47,302 bases of DNA from assembly GCA_905213155.1 (NCBI GenBank), contig CAJMHI010000009.1, forward strand, positions 1 to 47,302, read 5' to 3'. The notes beneath the pieces are model-generated. The model was not told the DNA's origin. It did no database searches and saw nothing but the letters and a program-made list of their open reading frames with translations. Origin of the DNA: an uncultured Acidaminococcus sp. (GTDB lineage Bacteria; Bacillota; Negativicutes; Acidaminococcales; Acidaminococcaceae). The position numbers and the translations under genes are program-made. Positions 1-8,581 of this stretch are shown one piece after another; within the stretch, counting starts at the first letter, position 1, and each line of letters starts with the position of its first letter.

Positions 1-84
1 GAAGTAGGCAAATTGGGTGACTTACAAAGTGTTCAATTTGATATTGCAATTTAGGTTGATATTCTGTTTTTTATTCTGGGACTT

Positions 85-534
85 ATGTTTTTCGGGTTTT
101 CCCTTGTGGGAATGCGTGGTATGAATGGTATGAATGGGATGGCCTTTAGCATGCAGCAGGATATTTTTCCTGCTTTTGGAGGAATGCTTCTGTTTGGTGT
201 GATGCTTTTGGTTTGTGGCTTTAGTATGATTGCAGGGATCACACTGACAATCCGGCGGCTGCAGGATTTAAACCATTCTCCCTTGGTCTGGATGCTTGGG
301 TATCTTCCTGTTATTAATCTTTTCTTTTTTCTCTACCTGCTCTTTGCCAAGGGGACGGAAGGGGACAATGTCTACGGCCCGGATCCGCTCCGCTTAGGCT
401 ACGGGTACGCCATGGAATGGACGGGCACAAAGCAAGTTGCGCCTTCTCCCACTAGCGGCAATCCGGAGCAGAAAAAGGACGTCGCAACGGTAATGCCAGA
501 AGAAAAACCGGAAACGGAACAACCGGACAGGTAA
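85..534 (+). CDS. DUF805 family membrane protein (start uncertain)
   Basis: The hallmark is the segment IRRLQDLNHSPLVWMLGYLP followed by a hydrophobic helix and GTEGDNVYGPDP. This matches the DUF805 pattern of an RRLHD motif, a transmembrane helix and GxNxxGPDP. The C-terminal ~45 residues are hydrophilic and Pro/Glu-rich. The N-terminus looks short: an in-frame TAG lies at 52-54, and between it and the first ATG the frame already encodes a hydrophobic stretch that would complete the first membrane helix. No good ribosome site precedes the ATG at 85. The true start may be non-ATG, or the gene may be 5'-damaged. It ends 20 bp before the metallopeptidase, so the two are probably co-transcribed. 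Function unknown. Confidence 0.6.
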   Translation: MFFGFSLVGMRGMNGMNGMAFSMQQDIFPAFGGMLLFGVMLLVCGFSMIAGITLTIRRLQDLNHSPLVWMLGYLPVINLFFFLYLLFAKGTEGDNVYGPDPLRLGYGYAMEWTGTKQVAPSPTSGNPEQKKDVATVMPEEKPETEQPDR

Positions 535-554
535 CAAAAAAGGAAGCGCTACTT

Positions 555-1631
555 ATGAAAAAACAATGGATCAGCGGAATGATGGCGGGTCTTATGAGTT
601 TTGGGCTATGTACAGCGGCAATCCCCCTGCCAAAAGCAGAAGCGGATGCCGGTATCCTGGCCGGCGTGCTGGGTGGTGCCATTGTAGGGACCATGTACCG
701 GGATCAGGTGATGGGCTATTACAAACAATACAACAATACAGAAAAAGGGCGGCAGGCCTGGTTCCAGCAAATGAAAAAAGAAGAAGGGGTTGATACGAAC
801 CCTGCTTTGAATGCACGGCTGGACAGGATCATGACCAATGTGGAAAAAGGCATTTATGCCGTGGACAACACGGTATATAACAAGCCCTATCAATACTTCA
901 TCAGCCCTAAAGATGAAGCCAATGCCTACTGTACCATCGGGCATAATGTGAATGTGTTCCGGGGAATTTTCAATACTATGGCCAATGATGATGAACTGGC
1001 CGTTATCCTGGGGCATGAACTGGGACACGGGCAAAAGGATCATCCTATCAAAGGGGTAAAGAGTGCCTTAAATGCCCAGACGGTAGCCATTATGGCCAAT
1101 GCGGCCACGGGCGGCAACCTTAGCGGCCTGATCGGTCAAATGTATACGATTACCCAGAATGTGCACCTGACCAAACCTATGGAATGGGAAGCGGATAATT
1201 TGTCTTTTGACTATATTACCCACACCTACTATAATCCGGGGGCCACTGCCGCCGTATGGCAGCGTTTCCTGGACAAATACGGCAATTCTACCGGGAGATG
1301 GAGCGACCACCCGACCCATATGCAGCGCCGGGACAATTATGTGAAAAAACTCTATGCCTGGAGCAATAAGCATGTGAATAATAAAGACGGCGTGATCTAT
1401 GTAAACGGGAAAGAATTTATGACGCCCAGCGCTGCCGGCGGAATGAGCAGCAAGGAGCGGAGCTATTTTGTCATGGGCAATCTTTGCGCCGTTTATCACA
1501 AGAACGCCAAAGCGCCGGACGCCTACGCCAGCGGCAATGTGGTTATGATGGGACAGCAGCCCATTATCCAGTGTGTGGGCAGTGACGGAAATGCCAGCGA
1601 TCTTGCAGCAAGACTGAATCAGATCAAATAA
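555..1631 (+). CDS. Secreted M48-family zinc metallopeptidase
   Basis: The first ~30 residues form a signal peptide: a Lys-rich start, a hydrophobic core and a cleavage region near AEADA. The zinc site is HELGH (H154, E155, H158), and the third ligand is probably the Glu of EWEAD near residue 212. This HExxH...ExD arrangement and spacing are typical of M48 (BepA/LoiP-like) peptidases. At 358 residues it is a plausible secreted, single-domain enzyme with a C-terminal extension of unknown role. The start at 555 follows a purine-rich AAGGAAG ribosome site. Periplasmic envelope-protein quality control is inferred from the family and the diderm lineage. The substrate is unknown. Confidence 0.85.
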   Translation: MKKQWISGMMAGLMSFGLCTAAIPLPKAEADAGILAGVLGGAIVGTMYRDQVMGYYKQYNNTEKGRQAWFQQMKKEEGVDTNPALNARLDRIMTNVEKGIYAVDNTVYNKPYQYFISPKDEANAYCTIGHNVNVFRGIFNTMANDDELAVILGHELGHGQKDHPIKGVKSALNAQTVAIMANAATGGNLSGLIGQMYTITQNVHLTKPMEWEADNLSFDYITHTYYNPGATAAVWQRFLDKYGNSTGRWSDHPTHMQRRDNYVKKLYAWSNKHVNNKDGVIYVNGKEFMTPSAAGGMSSKERSYFVMGNLCAVYHKNAKAPDAYASGNVVMMGQQPIIQCVGSDGNASDLAARLNQIK

Positions 1632-1711
1632 AACCCAATAAAATTTTCCATTGTACTATGATAAAATTGCCACTACGTTTTGTTTCTACCTGACTGAGAA
1701 AGGGTGTATGG

Positions 1712-3115
1712 ATGATGACAGGCTTACCGTTGATTTTTGTGTTTGTTCTTGCCACTATTGTCATGATTGTTGCAATCGCCAAATTCAAGATTCACCCATT
1801 CCTGGCGATTCTGGGGATTTCCGTGATTTTTGGTCTGATTGGTGGCATTCCGCTGGTGAAGCAGGGAAAGACGCTGGGCATTGCTGATGTTATCAGCGCC
1901 GGGTTTGCCGGGACCTTTACCAGTATCGGGATTGTGATTATCATGGGCGCCTTGGTGGGGGCCCTGCTGGAAAAAACGGGCGCCGCCCTAAAGATGGCTG
2001 ACTGTGTGGTACGGCTGGTAGGGAAAAATAATACCTCTCTGGCAGTTCTCATTATGGGCTGGATTGTTTCCATTCCTGTATTTTGCGACAGCGGGTTTGT
2101 TATTTTAAACCCCATCCGGAAAGCTTTGGTACGTCGGACGCATTGTAGCGCTGTTGCTACGGCCGTAGCCATGTCCATGGGGCTTTTTATCGCCCACTGC
2201 TTAATTCCCCCTACACCTGGCCCCATTGCGGCTGCCAATACCATTTATGAAGGCCTGGGCATGGAAACCAATTTGATTTTGGTTATTGGATTGGGGGTTG
2301 CCTGCTCCATTCTGCCCATGATTGCCGGGTACTGCTACGCCAGCTATATTGGTAAAAAGGTACACTCCAAAGAAGAACGAATTGAAGCCGTAGAATCCGC
2401 TGACAACATGCAGACCTATGAGGAACTGATTGCCAGCTATGGGGAGCTACCCAGTGCATTTATGAGCTTTGCCCCCATTGTGGTGCCGATTATCCTTATG
2501 GCGCTGGCAAGTGCCTTTGCCATGGCGGGCCATAAAATTGCCCTTATCACGTTCTTGGGAACACCGATTATCGCTATTACCGTTGGCGTGATCCTGGGGA
2601 TTATCCTCCTCATGAGCCGTCCCATGGATAACAAGATGCAGACGTTCTATGAAATCACAGAAGAGACGCTAAAAGTTGTGGGCCCGATTCTATTTATCAC
2701 CGCAGCCGGTGGCGTGCTGGGCAAAGTGATCGCTTCTACGGATATTGTGGCCTTTATCAAGACCAATTCCAGCGTACTGGCCAGCCTGGGGATTTTCTTC
2801 CCCTTCCTGCTCAGTGCCATCTTAAAAACCGCACAGGGGTCTTCTACGGTGGCCATTACCACTACAGCAGGCATTATGGCTCCGCTGATGCATACCCTGG
2901 GATTGGGAACGCCTCTTTTGGCGGCCATTACAGTCATGGCGATCGGGGCGGGCGCAATGACCGTGTCCCATGCCAACGATTCCTATTTCTGGGTGGTTAC
3001 CAATTTTGGCGATATGGAAGTGGAAGACGGCTACAAAGCCCAGACGATGGGAACCCTGGTCTGCGGCATTGCTACCATGATCAATGTGTATATCGTGTAT
3101 CTGATTTTGGGATAA
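1712..3115 (+). CDS. GntP-family gluconate/organic acid:H+ symporter
   Basis: This 467-residue, strongly hydrophobic protein has about 12 membrane segments. It carries the family-typical stretches SIPVFCDSGFVIL (around residue 125) and PPTPGPIAAA (around residue 170), both known from GntP/gluconate permeases. The substrate could be gluconate, glycerate or another sugar acid and cannot be fixed from sequence. Two adjacent ATGs (1712, 1715) are possible, preceded by a GAGAAAGGG ribosome site. The gene stands alone, with a strong terminator 12 bp after its stop. No kinase or dehydrogenase for a sugar acid lies nearby to suggest the substrate. Confidence 0.85.
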   Translation: MMTGLPLIFVFVLATIVMIVAIAKFKIHPFLAILGISVIFGLIGGIPLVKQGKTLGIADVISAGFAGTFTSIGIVIIMGALVGALLEKTGAALKMADCVVRLVGKNNTSLAVLIMGWIVSIPVFCDSGFVILNPIRKALVRRTHCSAVATAVAMSMGLFIAHCLIPPTPGPIAAANTIYEGLGMETNLILVIGLGVACSILPMIAGYCYASYIGKKVHSKEERIEAVESADNMQTYEELIASYGELPSAFMSFAPIVVPIILMALASAFAMAGHKIALITFLGTPIIAITVGVILGIILLMSRPMDNKMQTFYEITEETLKVVGPILFITAAGGVLGKVIASTDIVAFIKTNSSVLASLGIFFPFLLSAILKTAQGSSTVAITTTAGIMAPLMHTLGLGTPLLAAITVMAIGAGAMTVSHANDSYFWVVTNFGDMEVEDGYKAQTMGTLVCGIATMINVYIVYLILG

Positions 3116-3125
3116 GAGAAGCTGT

Positions 3126-3155
3126 AAAGGATGTACCGCGCGTACATCCTTTTTT
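3126..3155 (+). terminator. Rho-independent terminator after GntP permease
   Basis: A perfect 10-bp stem, AAGGATGTAC/GTACATCCTT, closes a 5-nt loop CGCGC and is followed by a T run. It separates the permease from the suf operon. Confidence 0.9.
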
Positions 3156-3233
3156 GTTGGGCAAAGGATGCCCTGACTGTAAAAATCGGTACAATAAAAA
3201 AGAGAAAAAATCCCCCATTTGCACTATGATATC

Positions 3234-3262
3234 TTGCACAATGCAAAAAAGTCTATTATAAT
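3234..3262 (+). promoter_or_regulatory. Sigma-A-type promoter for the suf operon
   Basis: TTGCAC (3234-3239), a 17-bp spacer and a consensus TATAAT (3257-3262). The predicted transcript has a leader of roughly 170 nt before sufC. A hairpin (GCAGG...CCTGC, about 3404-3422) lies just upstream of the sufC ribosome site. No known riboswitch was recognised in the leader. The rest of the 3156-3440 gap holds no convincing gene. Confidence 0.75.
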
Positions 3263-3440
3263 AGGGAAAGATTCAGGTGAATATTTTTTTTGTACAGTTA
3301 AACTTGAATCGATAGACAAATACGTTCCCCGGGATTGCTATTTTCCATTGCGCAGGAAATGGGTAAAAGCGGGAGACATACAACAAGCAGTACCATTTTA
3401 ATCGCAGGACGGAGGAGCCTGCGGATAGGAGAGAAGTCAC

Positions 3441-4184
3441 ATGAGTGAAGAATTACTGCGGGTAGAAGGCCTAAGATTGGCCGTAGAGGGGAAAGAAATC
3501 CTGAAAGGGATTGATCTGGTGGTGCATAAGGGCGAGGTCCATGTCATCATGGGATCCAACGGGGCTGGCAAGTCCACGCTGTTTAATGCCATTATGGGCA
3601 ATCCCAAATTCACCGTTACCAGCGGACATATTTATTTCGAGGGGAAGGATATTACCACGGCGCCGGTAAATGAACGGGCAAAAGCCGGGATTTTTATGGC
3701 CTTCCAGTCCCCTATTTCTGTGCAGGGGATTACGGTAGAAAATTTCATCCGCAATGCGAGAAACACCATTACGGGAGAAAAACAACGGATTATGCCTTTT
3801 AGAAAAAAATTGCATGCTGTTATGGATACCCTGTCCATGAAACGGAGTTATGCGGACCGTTATGTGAATGACGGATTTTCTGGCGGCGAACGGAAAAAAG
3901 CGGAAATCCTGCAAATGACCATGCTGGATCCCAAACTGACCATGCTGGATGAGATTGATTCCGGACTGGACGTAGATGCGGTGCGGATTGTTTCCGAAGC
4001 CGTGAACCAGTACCATACCGCCAATAATTCCTTGCTGATTATTACCCACCATAGCGAGATTCTCCAACGGCTTCATCCGGATGTAGTCCATGTCCTGATT
4101 GATGGACAGATTGTCAAAACCGGAGACGCTTCCCTGATTCAGGAGATTGAAAAGAACGGGTACGAAGCGTTTAAAAAAGCGTAA
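3441..4184 (+). CDS. sufC: Fe-S assembly ATPase SufC
   Basis: ABC-type ATPase of the SUF iron-sulfur cluster machinery. It drives the SufBC(2)D scaffold in the cytoplasm. Walker A is GSNGAGKST (from about residue 38), the signature is FSGGERKKAEILQ, and Walker B is MLDEIDSGLDVD, the variant typical of SufC. The length of 247 residues is normal. It is the first gene of sufCBDSU, preceded by AGGAGAG, and ends 12 bp before sufB. Nothing unusual is seen in the protein. Confidence 0.97.
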   Translation: MSEELLRVEGLRLAVEGKEILKGIDLVVHKGEVHVIMGSNGAGKSTLFNAIMGNPKFTVTSGHIYFEGKDITTAPVNERAKAGIFMAFQSPISVQGITVENFIRNARNTITGEKQRIMPFRKKLHAVMDTLSMKRSYADRYVNDGFSGGERKKAEILQMTMLDPKLTMLDEIDSGLDVDAVRIVSEAVNQYHTANNSLLIITHHSEILQRLHPDVVHVLIDGQIVKTGDASLIQEIEKNGYEAFKKA

Positions 4185-4196
4185 GCAGGTGAAACC

Positions 4197-5657
4197 ATGA
4201 GCGATAAAGAAAAAGCGTCCGTACCCATTAGGGACGACGAAAACAAGCTGGAAACGGAACGGGATAAGATCAATTCCCTGACCGATTTCGGCAATATGTA
4301 CGACTTTAAAAAAGACTTTACCTACGACTACCGTACGCAGGCCGGCCTGACACCTGCCATTGTGGAGGAAATTTCCGCCCAGAAGCAGGAACCAAAGTGG
4401 ATGCTGGATGCAAGGCTGCGGTCGCTGGCAATTTACAATAAGATTGATTACCCGATCTGGGGCCCAGATATCAGCGGCCTGGACATGGATAATATCATCA
4501 CCTATGTGCGACCCCATGCCCAGATGAAAGCCAGCTGGGATGATGTCCCCGATGATATCAAAGATACCTTTGACCGGCTGGGCATCCCGGAAGCAGAAAA
4601 AACATCTCTGTCCGGGGTAGGTGCTCAGTATGATTCCGAAGTGGTCTACCACAGCATCCAGGAAGATTTGGTAAAGCAGGGCGTTATTTATACGGACTTT
4701 GATACGGCGGTGAAGCAGTATCCGGATATTGTACAGCAATATTTTCAGAAACTGATTCCTCCCACGGATCACAAGTTTGCAGCGCTACACGGTGCCGTAT
4801 GGTCCGGAGGCAGTTTCGTGTATGTCCCGGAAGGAGTGGATGTGTCCATTCCCCTGCAGAGTTATTTCCGGCTGAATGCGCCGGGGGCCGGCCAGTTTGA
4901 GCATACGCTGATTATCGTGAAAAAAGGGGCCAAGGTCCACTTTATTGAAGGCTGTAGTGCGCCCCGCTACAACGTGGCCAACCTGCATGCTGGTAGCGTA
5001 GAATTGTTCATTGAAGACGATGCTACGCTGACCTATTCCACAATCGAAAACTGGTCCAAAAACATGTACAATATGAACACCAAGCGGGCCATTGTAGGCG
5101 CCCGGGGCACCATTAACTGGGTGACCGGATCGTTTGGGTCCCATACGTCCTGCCTGTATCCTATGAGTATCCTTAACGGAGAAGGGGCCCATTGCGAATT
5201 TACGGGCGTTACTTTTGCCGGTAAAGGACAGTACCTGGATACGGGAGCAAAAGTCGTGCACAATGCGCCCGGGACGACTAGCAATATCAATTCCAAATCC
5301 ATCTCCAAGGATGGCGGCGTATGTATTTACCGCAGTAGCGTGGAAATCGGGGAAAAAGCAGAAGGGGCCAAATGCAATGTCAGCTGCGAATCTCTGATGC
5401 TGGACGAACAATCCCAATCCGATACCATTCCTGCCATTGTCATTAAAAATGACAATGTGGATCTGGGCCATGAAGCCAAAATCGGCCGGATCAGCGATGA
5501 AGCGATTTTTTACCTGATGAGCCGGGGCCTCAGCGAAGACGAAGCACGGGCCATGTTGGTACGGGGCTTTGTGGAACCGGTCTCCAAGGCGTTGCCGCTG
5601 GAATATGCCGTAGAAATGAATAACTTGATCAATCTGGAACTGAAAGGTTCCATGTAA
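4197..5657 (+). CDS. sufB: Fe-S assembly scaffold SufB
   Basis: Scaffold subunit of the SUF system on which iron-sulfur clusters are assembled with SufC and SufD. The 486-residue length is usual. The conserved core includes EGCSAPRYNVANLHAG, the glycine-rich beta-helix region, and the C-terminal signature YLMSRGLSEDEARAMLVRGF, characteristic of SufB/SufD. It starts 12 bp after sufC with a GCAGGTG ribosome site and ends 14 bp before sufD, so translation is probably coupled along the operon. Confidence 0.97.
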   Translation: MSDKEKASVPIRDDENKLETERDKINSLTDFGNMYDFKKDFTYDYRTQAGLTPAIVEEISAQKQEPKWMLDARLRSLAIYNKIDYPIWGPDISGLDMDNIITYVRPHAQMKASWDDVPDDIKDTFDRLGIPEAEKTSLSGVGAQYDSEVVYHSIQEDLVKQGVIYTDFDTAVKQYPDIVQQYFQKLIPPTDHKFAALHGAVWSGGSFVYVPEGVDVSIPLQSYFRLNAPGAGQFEHTLIIVKKGAKVHFIEGCSAPRYNVANLHAGSVELFIEDDATLTYSTIENWSKNMYNMNTKRAIVGARGTINWVTGSFGSHTSCLYPMSILNGEGAHCEFTGVTFAGKGQYLDTGAKVVHNAPGTTSNINSKSISKDGGVCIYRSSVEIGEKAEGAKCNVSCESLMLDEQSQSDTIPAIVIKNDNVDLGHEAKIGRISDEAIFYLMSRGLSEDEARAMLVRGFVEPVSKALPLEYAVEMNNLINLELKGSM

Positions 5658-5671
5658 GGGAGGCGGAAGCA

Positions 5672-6796
5672 ATGGAAAAAGAACAATTTAATGAACTTCC
5701 CCGCCCGACCTTTCGCTTTGTACGGCTGAACCATACTGCGTTGCCCACAGAACCGCCTTTTGCATTACAGCCAGCTGCTATAGAAGAACGGCATGAAGGC
5801 CAAGTGGAAGTCAAAACTGGTTTGCAGGAAGAGCTGCCGGCTTTGGGTAACTTCAAAGGGGCCAGCCCGGAAGCCCTGGCAGCTGCCAGAAAAGGCGGCA
5901 ACTGCAACTGTGCAGTGACAGTCCCTAAAGGCGGCAATGCGTCCGTGTGGCTTACCTACAGCCTTACGGAAAATGTGCCCCAGCTGGTGGGCTATCTGCA
6001 CGCCGTTGCAGGGAAAAACAGCACCCTCCATATTTATGAGCTGTTTGACGGAGATGTGGATGACGGCCTGATGAATCTGCTCCAGGTGATTACGGCAGAA
6101 GATGGAGCCAAAATCCAGATCAGCAAAGTGCAGCTCCATGGGCCGAAAGTCCGCCATATTGATCAACGCCTGACCAATGAAGGGGAAAAGGCCCATATCA
6201 AATTCGTCAATGCGGAAATCGGCGGTCATGAAGTTTTGCAGTATACCGAGGATAATCTGGACCATGACGAGAGTAAATTCGAGAATCAGGGGATGTACCT
6301 GGGCAGCGAGGCGCAGCTCTTTGATTTTACCTACTGGGTACAAACCCGTGGCTGCAAAACCAATACGAATATTTTGACCACTGGTGCGCTTATGGGTACC
6401 AGCAAGAAAATCTTCAAGGGGACCATTGATTTTCTCCGGGGCAGCAAAAAAGCCGAGGGCAGTGAAGCGGATAACTGCCTGCTGCTGAATAAAGGGGTGC
6501 ATTCCCTGTCCGTACCTCTGCTTTTGTGCAAAGAGGACGATGTGGTGGGCAATCATGCTTCCAGCAGCGGCCAGATTGACGATGATATGTTGTTTTATCT
6601 CATGAGCCGTGGATTTAATAAAGAAGGGGCTCAACTGATTATTGTGGAGAGCCGGATTCGACCGGTGATTGATCAGCTGGGTGACGAAAACTTGGAAAAC
6701 AGGGCGCTCCAGGCTGTACGTACCAAAATGCAGTTCTGCCGTCAGAAAGGAAATTGCAATGAGAAATGTACGCAGAGATTTCCCGATCTTGAATAA
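5672..6796 (+). CDS. sufD: Fe-S assembly protein SufD
   Basis: SufB paralogue that completes the SufBCD complex and is linked to iron supply. It is 374 residues with a divergent N-terminal third and a conserved C-terminal beta-helix region ending in YLMSRGFNKEGAQLIIVES. A strong GGGAGG site precedes the ATG. The last ~12 codons lie inside the beginning of sufS: the sufS start at 6759 is 38 bp upstream of the sufD stop. The Cys-rich tail CRQKGNCNEKC is partly a by-product of that overlap. Confidence 0.93.
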   Translation: MEKEQFNELPRPTFRFVRLNHTALPTEPPFALQPAAIEERHEGQVEVKTGLQEELPALGNFKGASPEALAAARKGGNCNCAVTVPKGGNASVWLTYSLTENVPQLVGYLHAVAGKNSTLHIYELFDGDVDDGLMNLLQVITAEDGAKIQISKVQLHGPKVRHIDQRLTNEGEKAHIKFVNAEIGGHEVLQYTEDNLDHDESKFENQGMYLGSEAQLFDFTYWVQTRGCKTNTNILTTGALMGTSKKIFKGTIDFLRGSKKAEGSEADNCLLLNKGVHSLSVPLLLCKEDDVVGNHASSSGQIDDDMLFYLMSRGFNKEGAQLIIVESRIRPVIDQLGDENLENRALQAVRTKMQFCRQKGNCNEKCTQRFPDLE

Positions 6797-7979
6797 GATC
6801 CATAACGGGCATAAACTGGTTTACTTTGATAATGCAGCGACTACCCAGAAACCGGTGCAGGTGATTTATGCACTGAGCGATTACCTGGAACATCACAATG
6901 GCAATCCCCATCGGGGCGCCCATGTGCTGTCCATTGAAGCCGGGCAGATTTATGATGAGGCCCGGAGTGCCGTCCAAAAATTTATCAACGCCAAATACTT
7001 TGAAGAAGTGGTGTTTGTGCGCAACAGCACAGAAGGGCTGAACCTGATTGCCCGCAGCTATGCGGAGCCACGGTTAAAGCCCGGTGATACCATTGTTATT
7101 CCCATTTCCGAGCACCATTCCAATTTGGTGCCCTGGCAGCGGGTCTGCCGCAAGACCGGGGCCAAATTAGTCTATATGTATCTGGATGCCCAGGGCCATT
7201 TCACGGAAGAAGACCTGGCCAAAATTGATGAACACACCAAAATCGTTTCCTTTGCTGCCGTGTCCAACGTATTGGGCATGCATCGCCCGGTGAAAGAGCT
7301 GGTGAAGCGGGCTCATGATGTAGGCGCCATTGCCATTGTGGATGGGGCACAGTCTGCACCCCATGGAGTAACGGACGTGCAGGACCTGGATTGCGACTTC
7401 TTTGTGTTCTCCGGGCATAAGATGCTGGGATCCACCGGTACCGGTGTAGTGTACGGCAAAAAGGAGCTCCTTTCTGCTATGGAACCGTTCCTTATGGGCG
7501 GCGACATGATTGAATATGTGCAAGAACAAACCACCACATTTAACGAGCTGCCCTATAAATTTGAGGCCGGCTCCCAGAATGTGGAAGGCGCTGTTATGCT
7601 CCATGCGGCAATTGACTATCTGACCGATCTGGGCATGGATACCGTGACGGCTCACGAGCATGCGTTGGTGGAACGCTGCCTGGAAGGGATGAAAAAAATC
7701 CCGCACATCAATCTTTTAGGGTCCACGGATCCCGCCGAAAAGACCGGCGTGATTTCCTTTACCATTGATGGCGTGCATCCCCATGATGCGGCAACCATCC
7801 TGGACAGTTTCGGGATTGCCATCCGCAGCGGCCATCACTGCGCACAGCCTTTTGGGGCGCACCTTCATGTAGAAGCCTCCAACCGGATCAGTTTCTATAT
7901 CTACAACACCCTGGACGAAGTGGACTATTTCCTGTCCAAGTTGCCGGAAGTGCGGAAAGTCATGGGCTTTAAGGACTAA
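6759..7979 (+). CDS. sufS: Cysteine desulfurase SufS
   Basis: PLP-dependent group II cysteine desulfurase that releases sulfur from L-cysteine for cluster assembly. The PLP lysine is K221 in FSGHKMLGSTGTG, and the catalytic cysteine is C361 in RSGHHCAQP. The start at 6759 (MRNVRRDFPILN) is chosen because the family begins this way and AGAAAGG sits 8-14 bp upstream. A longer reading from 6669 would only add sufD-overlapping sequence. The protein has 406 residues, normal for the family. sufU follows after 16 bp, which fits SufU as its sulfur acceptor. Confidence 0.96.
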   Translation: MRNVRRDFPILNKIHNGHKLVYFDNAATTQKPVQVIYALSDYLEHHNGNPHRGAHVLSIEAGQIYDEARSAVQKFINAKYFEEVVFVRNSTEGLNLIARSYAEPRLKPGDTIVIPISEHHSNLVPWQRVCRKTGAKLVYMYLDAQGHFTEEDLAKIDEHTKIVSFAAVSNVLGMHRPVKELVKRAHDVGAIAIVDGAQSAPHGVTDVQDLDCDFFVFSGHKMLGSTGTGVVYGKKELLSAMEPFLMGGDMIEYVQEQTTTFNELPYKFEAGSQNVEGAVMLHAAIDYLTDLGMDTVTAHEHALVERCLEGMKKIPHINLLGSTDPAEKTGVISFTIDGVHPHDAATILDSFGIAIRSGHHCAQPFGAHLHVEASNRISFYIYNTLDEVDYFLSKLPEVRKVMGFKD

Positions 7980-7995
7980 AGGACGGGGGAGTAAC

Positions 7996-8451
7996 ATGGA
8001 AGATTTACAACAGCTATACAGCGATGTGATCCTGGAACATAACCAGGACCAGCTTAACAAGCACTTGCTTGATCCGCACAATCTGCAGGAGCACGGCCAC
8101 AACCCCAGCTGCGGGGATGATATCACCTTGCAGGCGAATATTGAAAACGGCGTCATCAAAGATGCGGCGTATACAGGGCATGGCTGTGCCATCAGCCAGG
8201 CATCCACGGATATTATGATTGACCTGATCCGTGGTAAGACCGTGGAGGAAGCAGAACGCCTGCTCAATCTGTTTATATCCATGATCCGTCGGGAAGAAAC
8301 CGACGATGCCAAACTGGAAGAACTGGACGAAGCGATTGCCCTTAAAGGGATTTCCAATATGCCTGCCCGGGTAAAATGTGCCCTGCTGGCCTGGCATACC
8401 ATGAAAGCCGCCTTGGAAAAGGAAGAGGCAGCAGACGCAGAGAAAAAGTAA
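7996..8451 (+). CDS. sufU: Zinc-dependent sulfurtransferase SufU
   Basis: IscU-like protein that in Gram-positive-type SUF systems accepts persulfide sulfur from SufS. The zinc/active-site residues are visible: C39 and D41 in NPSCGDD, C64 in GHGCAIS, and C128 in RVKCALLAW. The long insertion between the second and third cysteines is typical of SufU and absent from IscU. It is 151 residues and the last gene of the operon, followed by a strong terminator. Neither SufA nor SufE is encoded in the operon. Confidence 0.95.
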   Translation: MEDLQQLYSDVILEHNQDQLNKHLLDPHNLQEHGHNPSCGDDITLQANIENGVIKDAAYTGHGCAISQASTDIMIDLIRGKTVEEAERLLNLFISMIRREETDDAKLEELDEAIALKGISNMPARVKCALLAWHTMKAALEKEEAADAEKK

Positions 8452-8482
8452 GATAGCAGTCTTTTCAGCAGCACGAAAAATG

Positions 8483-8521
8483 AAAACCGCGAAAAAGCGT
8501 GCTTTTTCGTGGTTTTTTTTT
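8483..8521 (+). terminator. Terminator of the suf operon
   Basis: A 14-bp stem, AACCGCGAAAAAGC paired with GCTTTTTCGTGGTT (one G-U pair), followed by a run of eight or more T. It lies about 30 bp after sufU. Confidence 0.9.
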
Positions 8522-8581
8522 ACCTGCTGTAGTATAATTTACACGTACAAGTATAGTGTAGAATAAGGAGGAGTGCAGAGG

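Noticed and set aside
3219..3401. 60-residue frame upstream of sufC
   Set aside because: It begins with TTG ahead of the promoter -35 and -10 elements, has no ribosome site and shows no family features.
3471..4772. 433-residue antisense frame over sufC-sufB
   Set aside because: It spans two well-defined genes on the other strand and has no recognisable motif.
8573..8581. Upstream GTG start for pnp
   Set aside because: The GTG is almost inside the ribosome-site sequence AAGGAGG; the ATG at 8582 has proper spacing.
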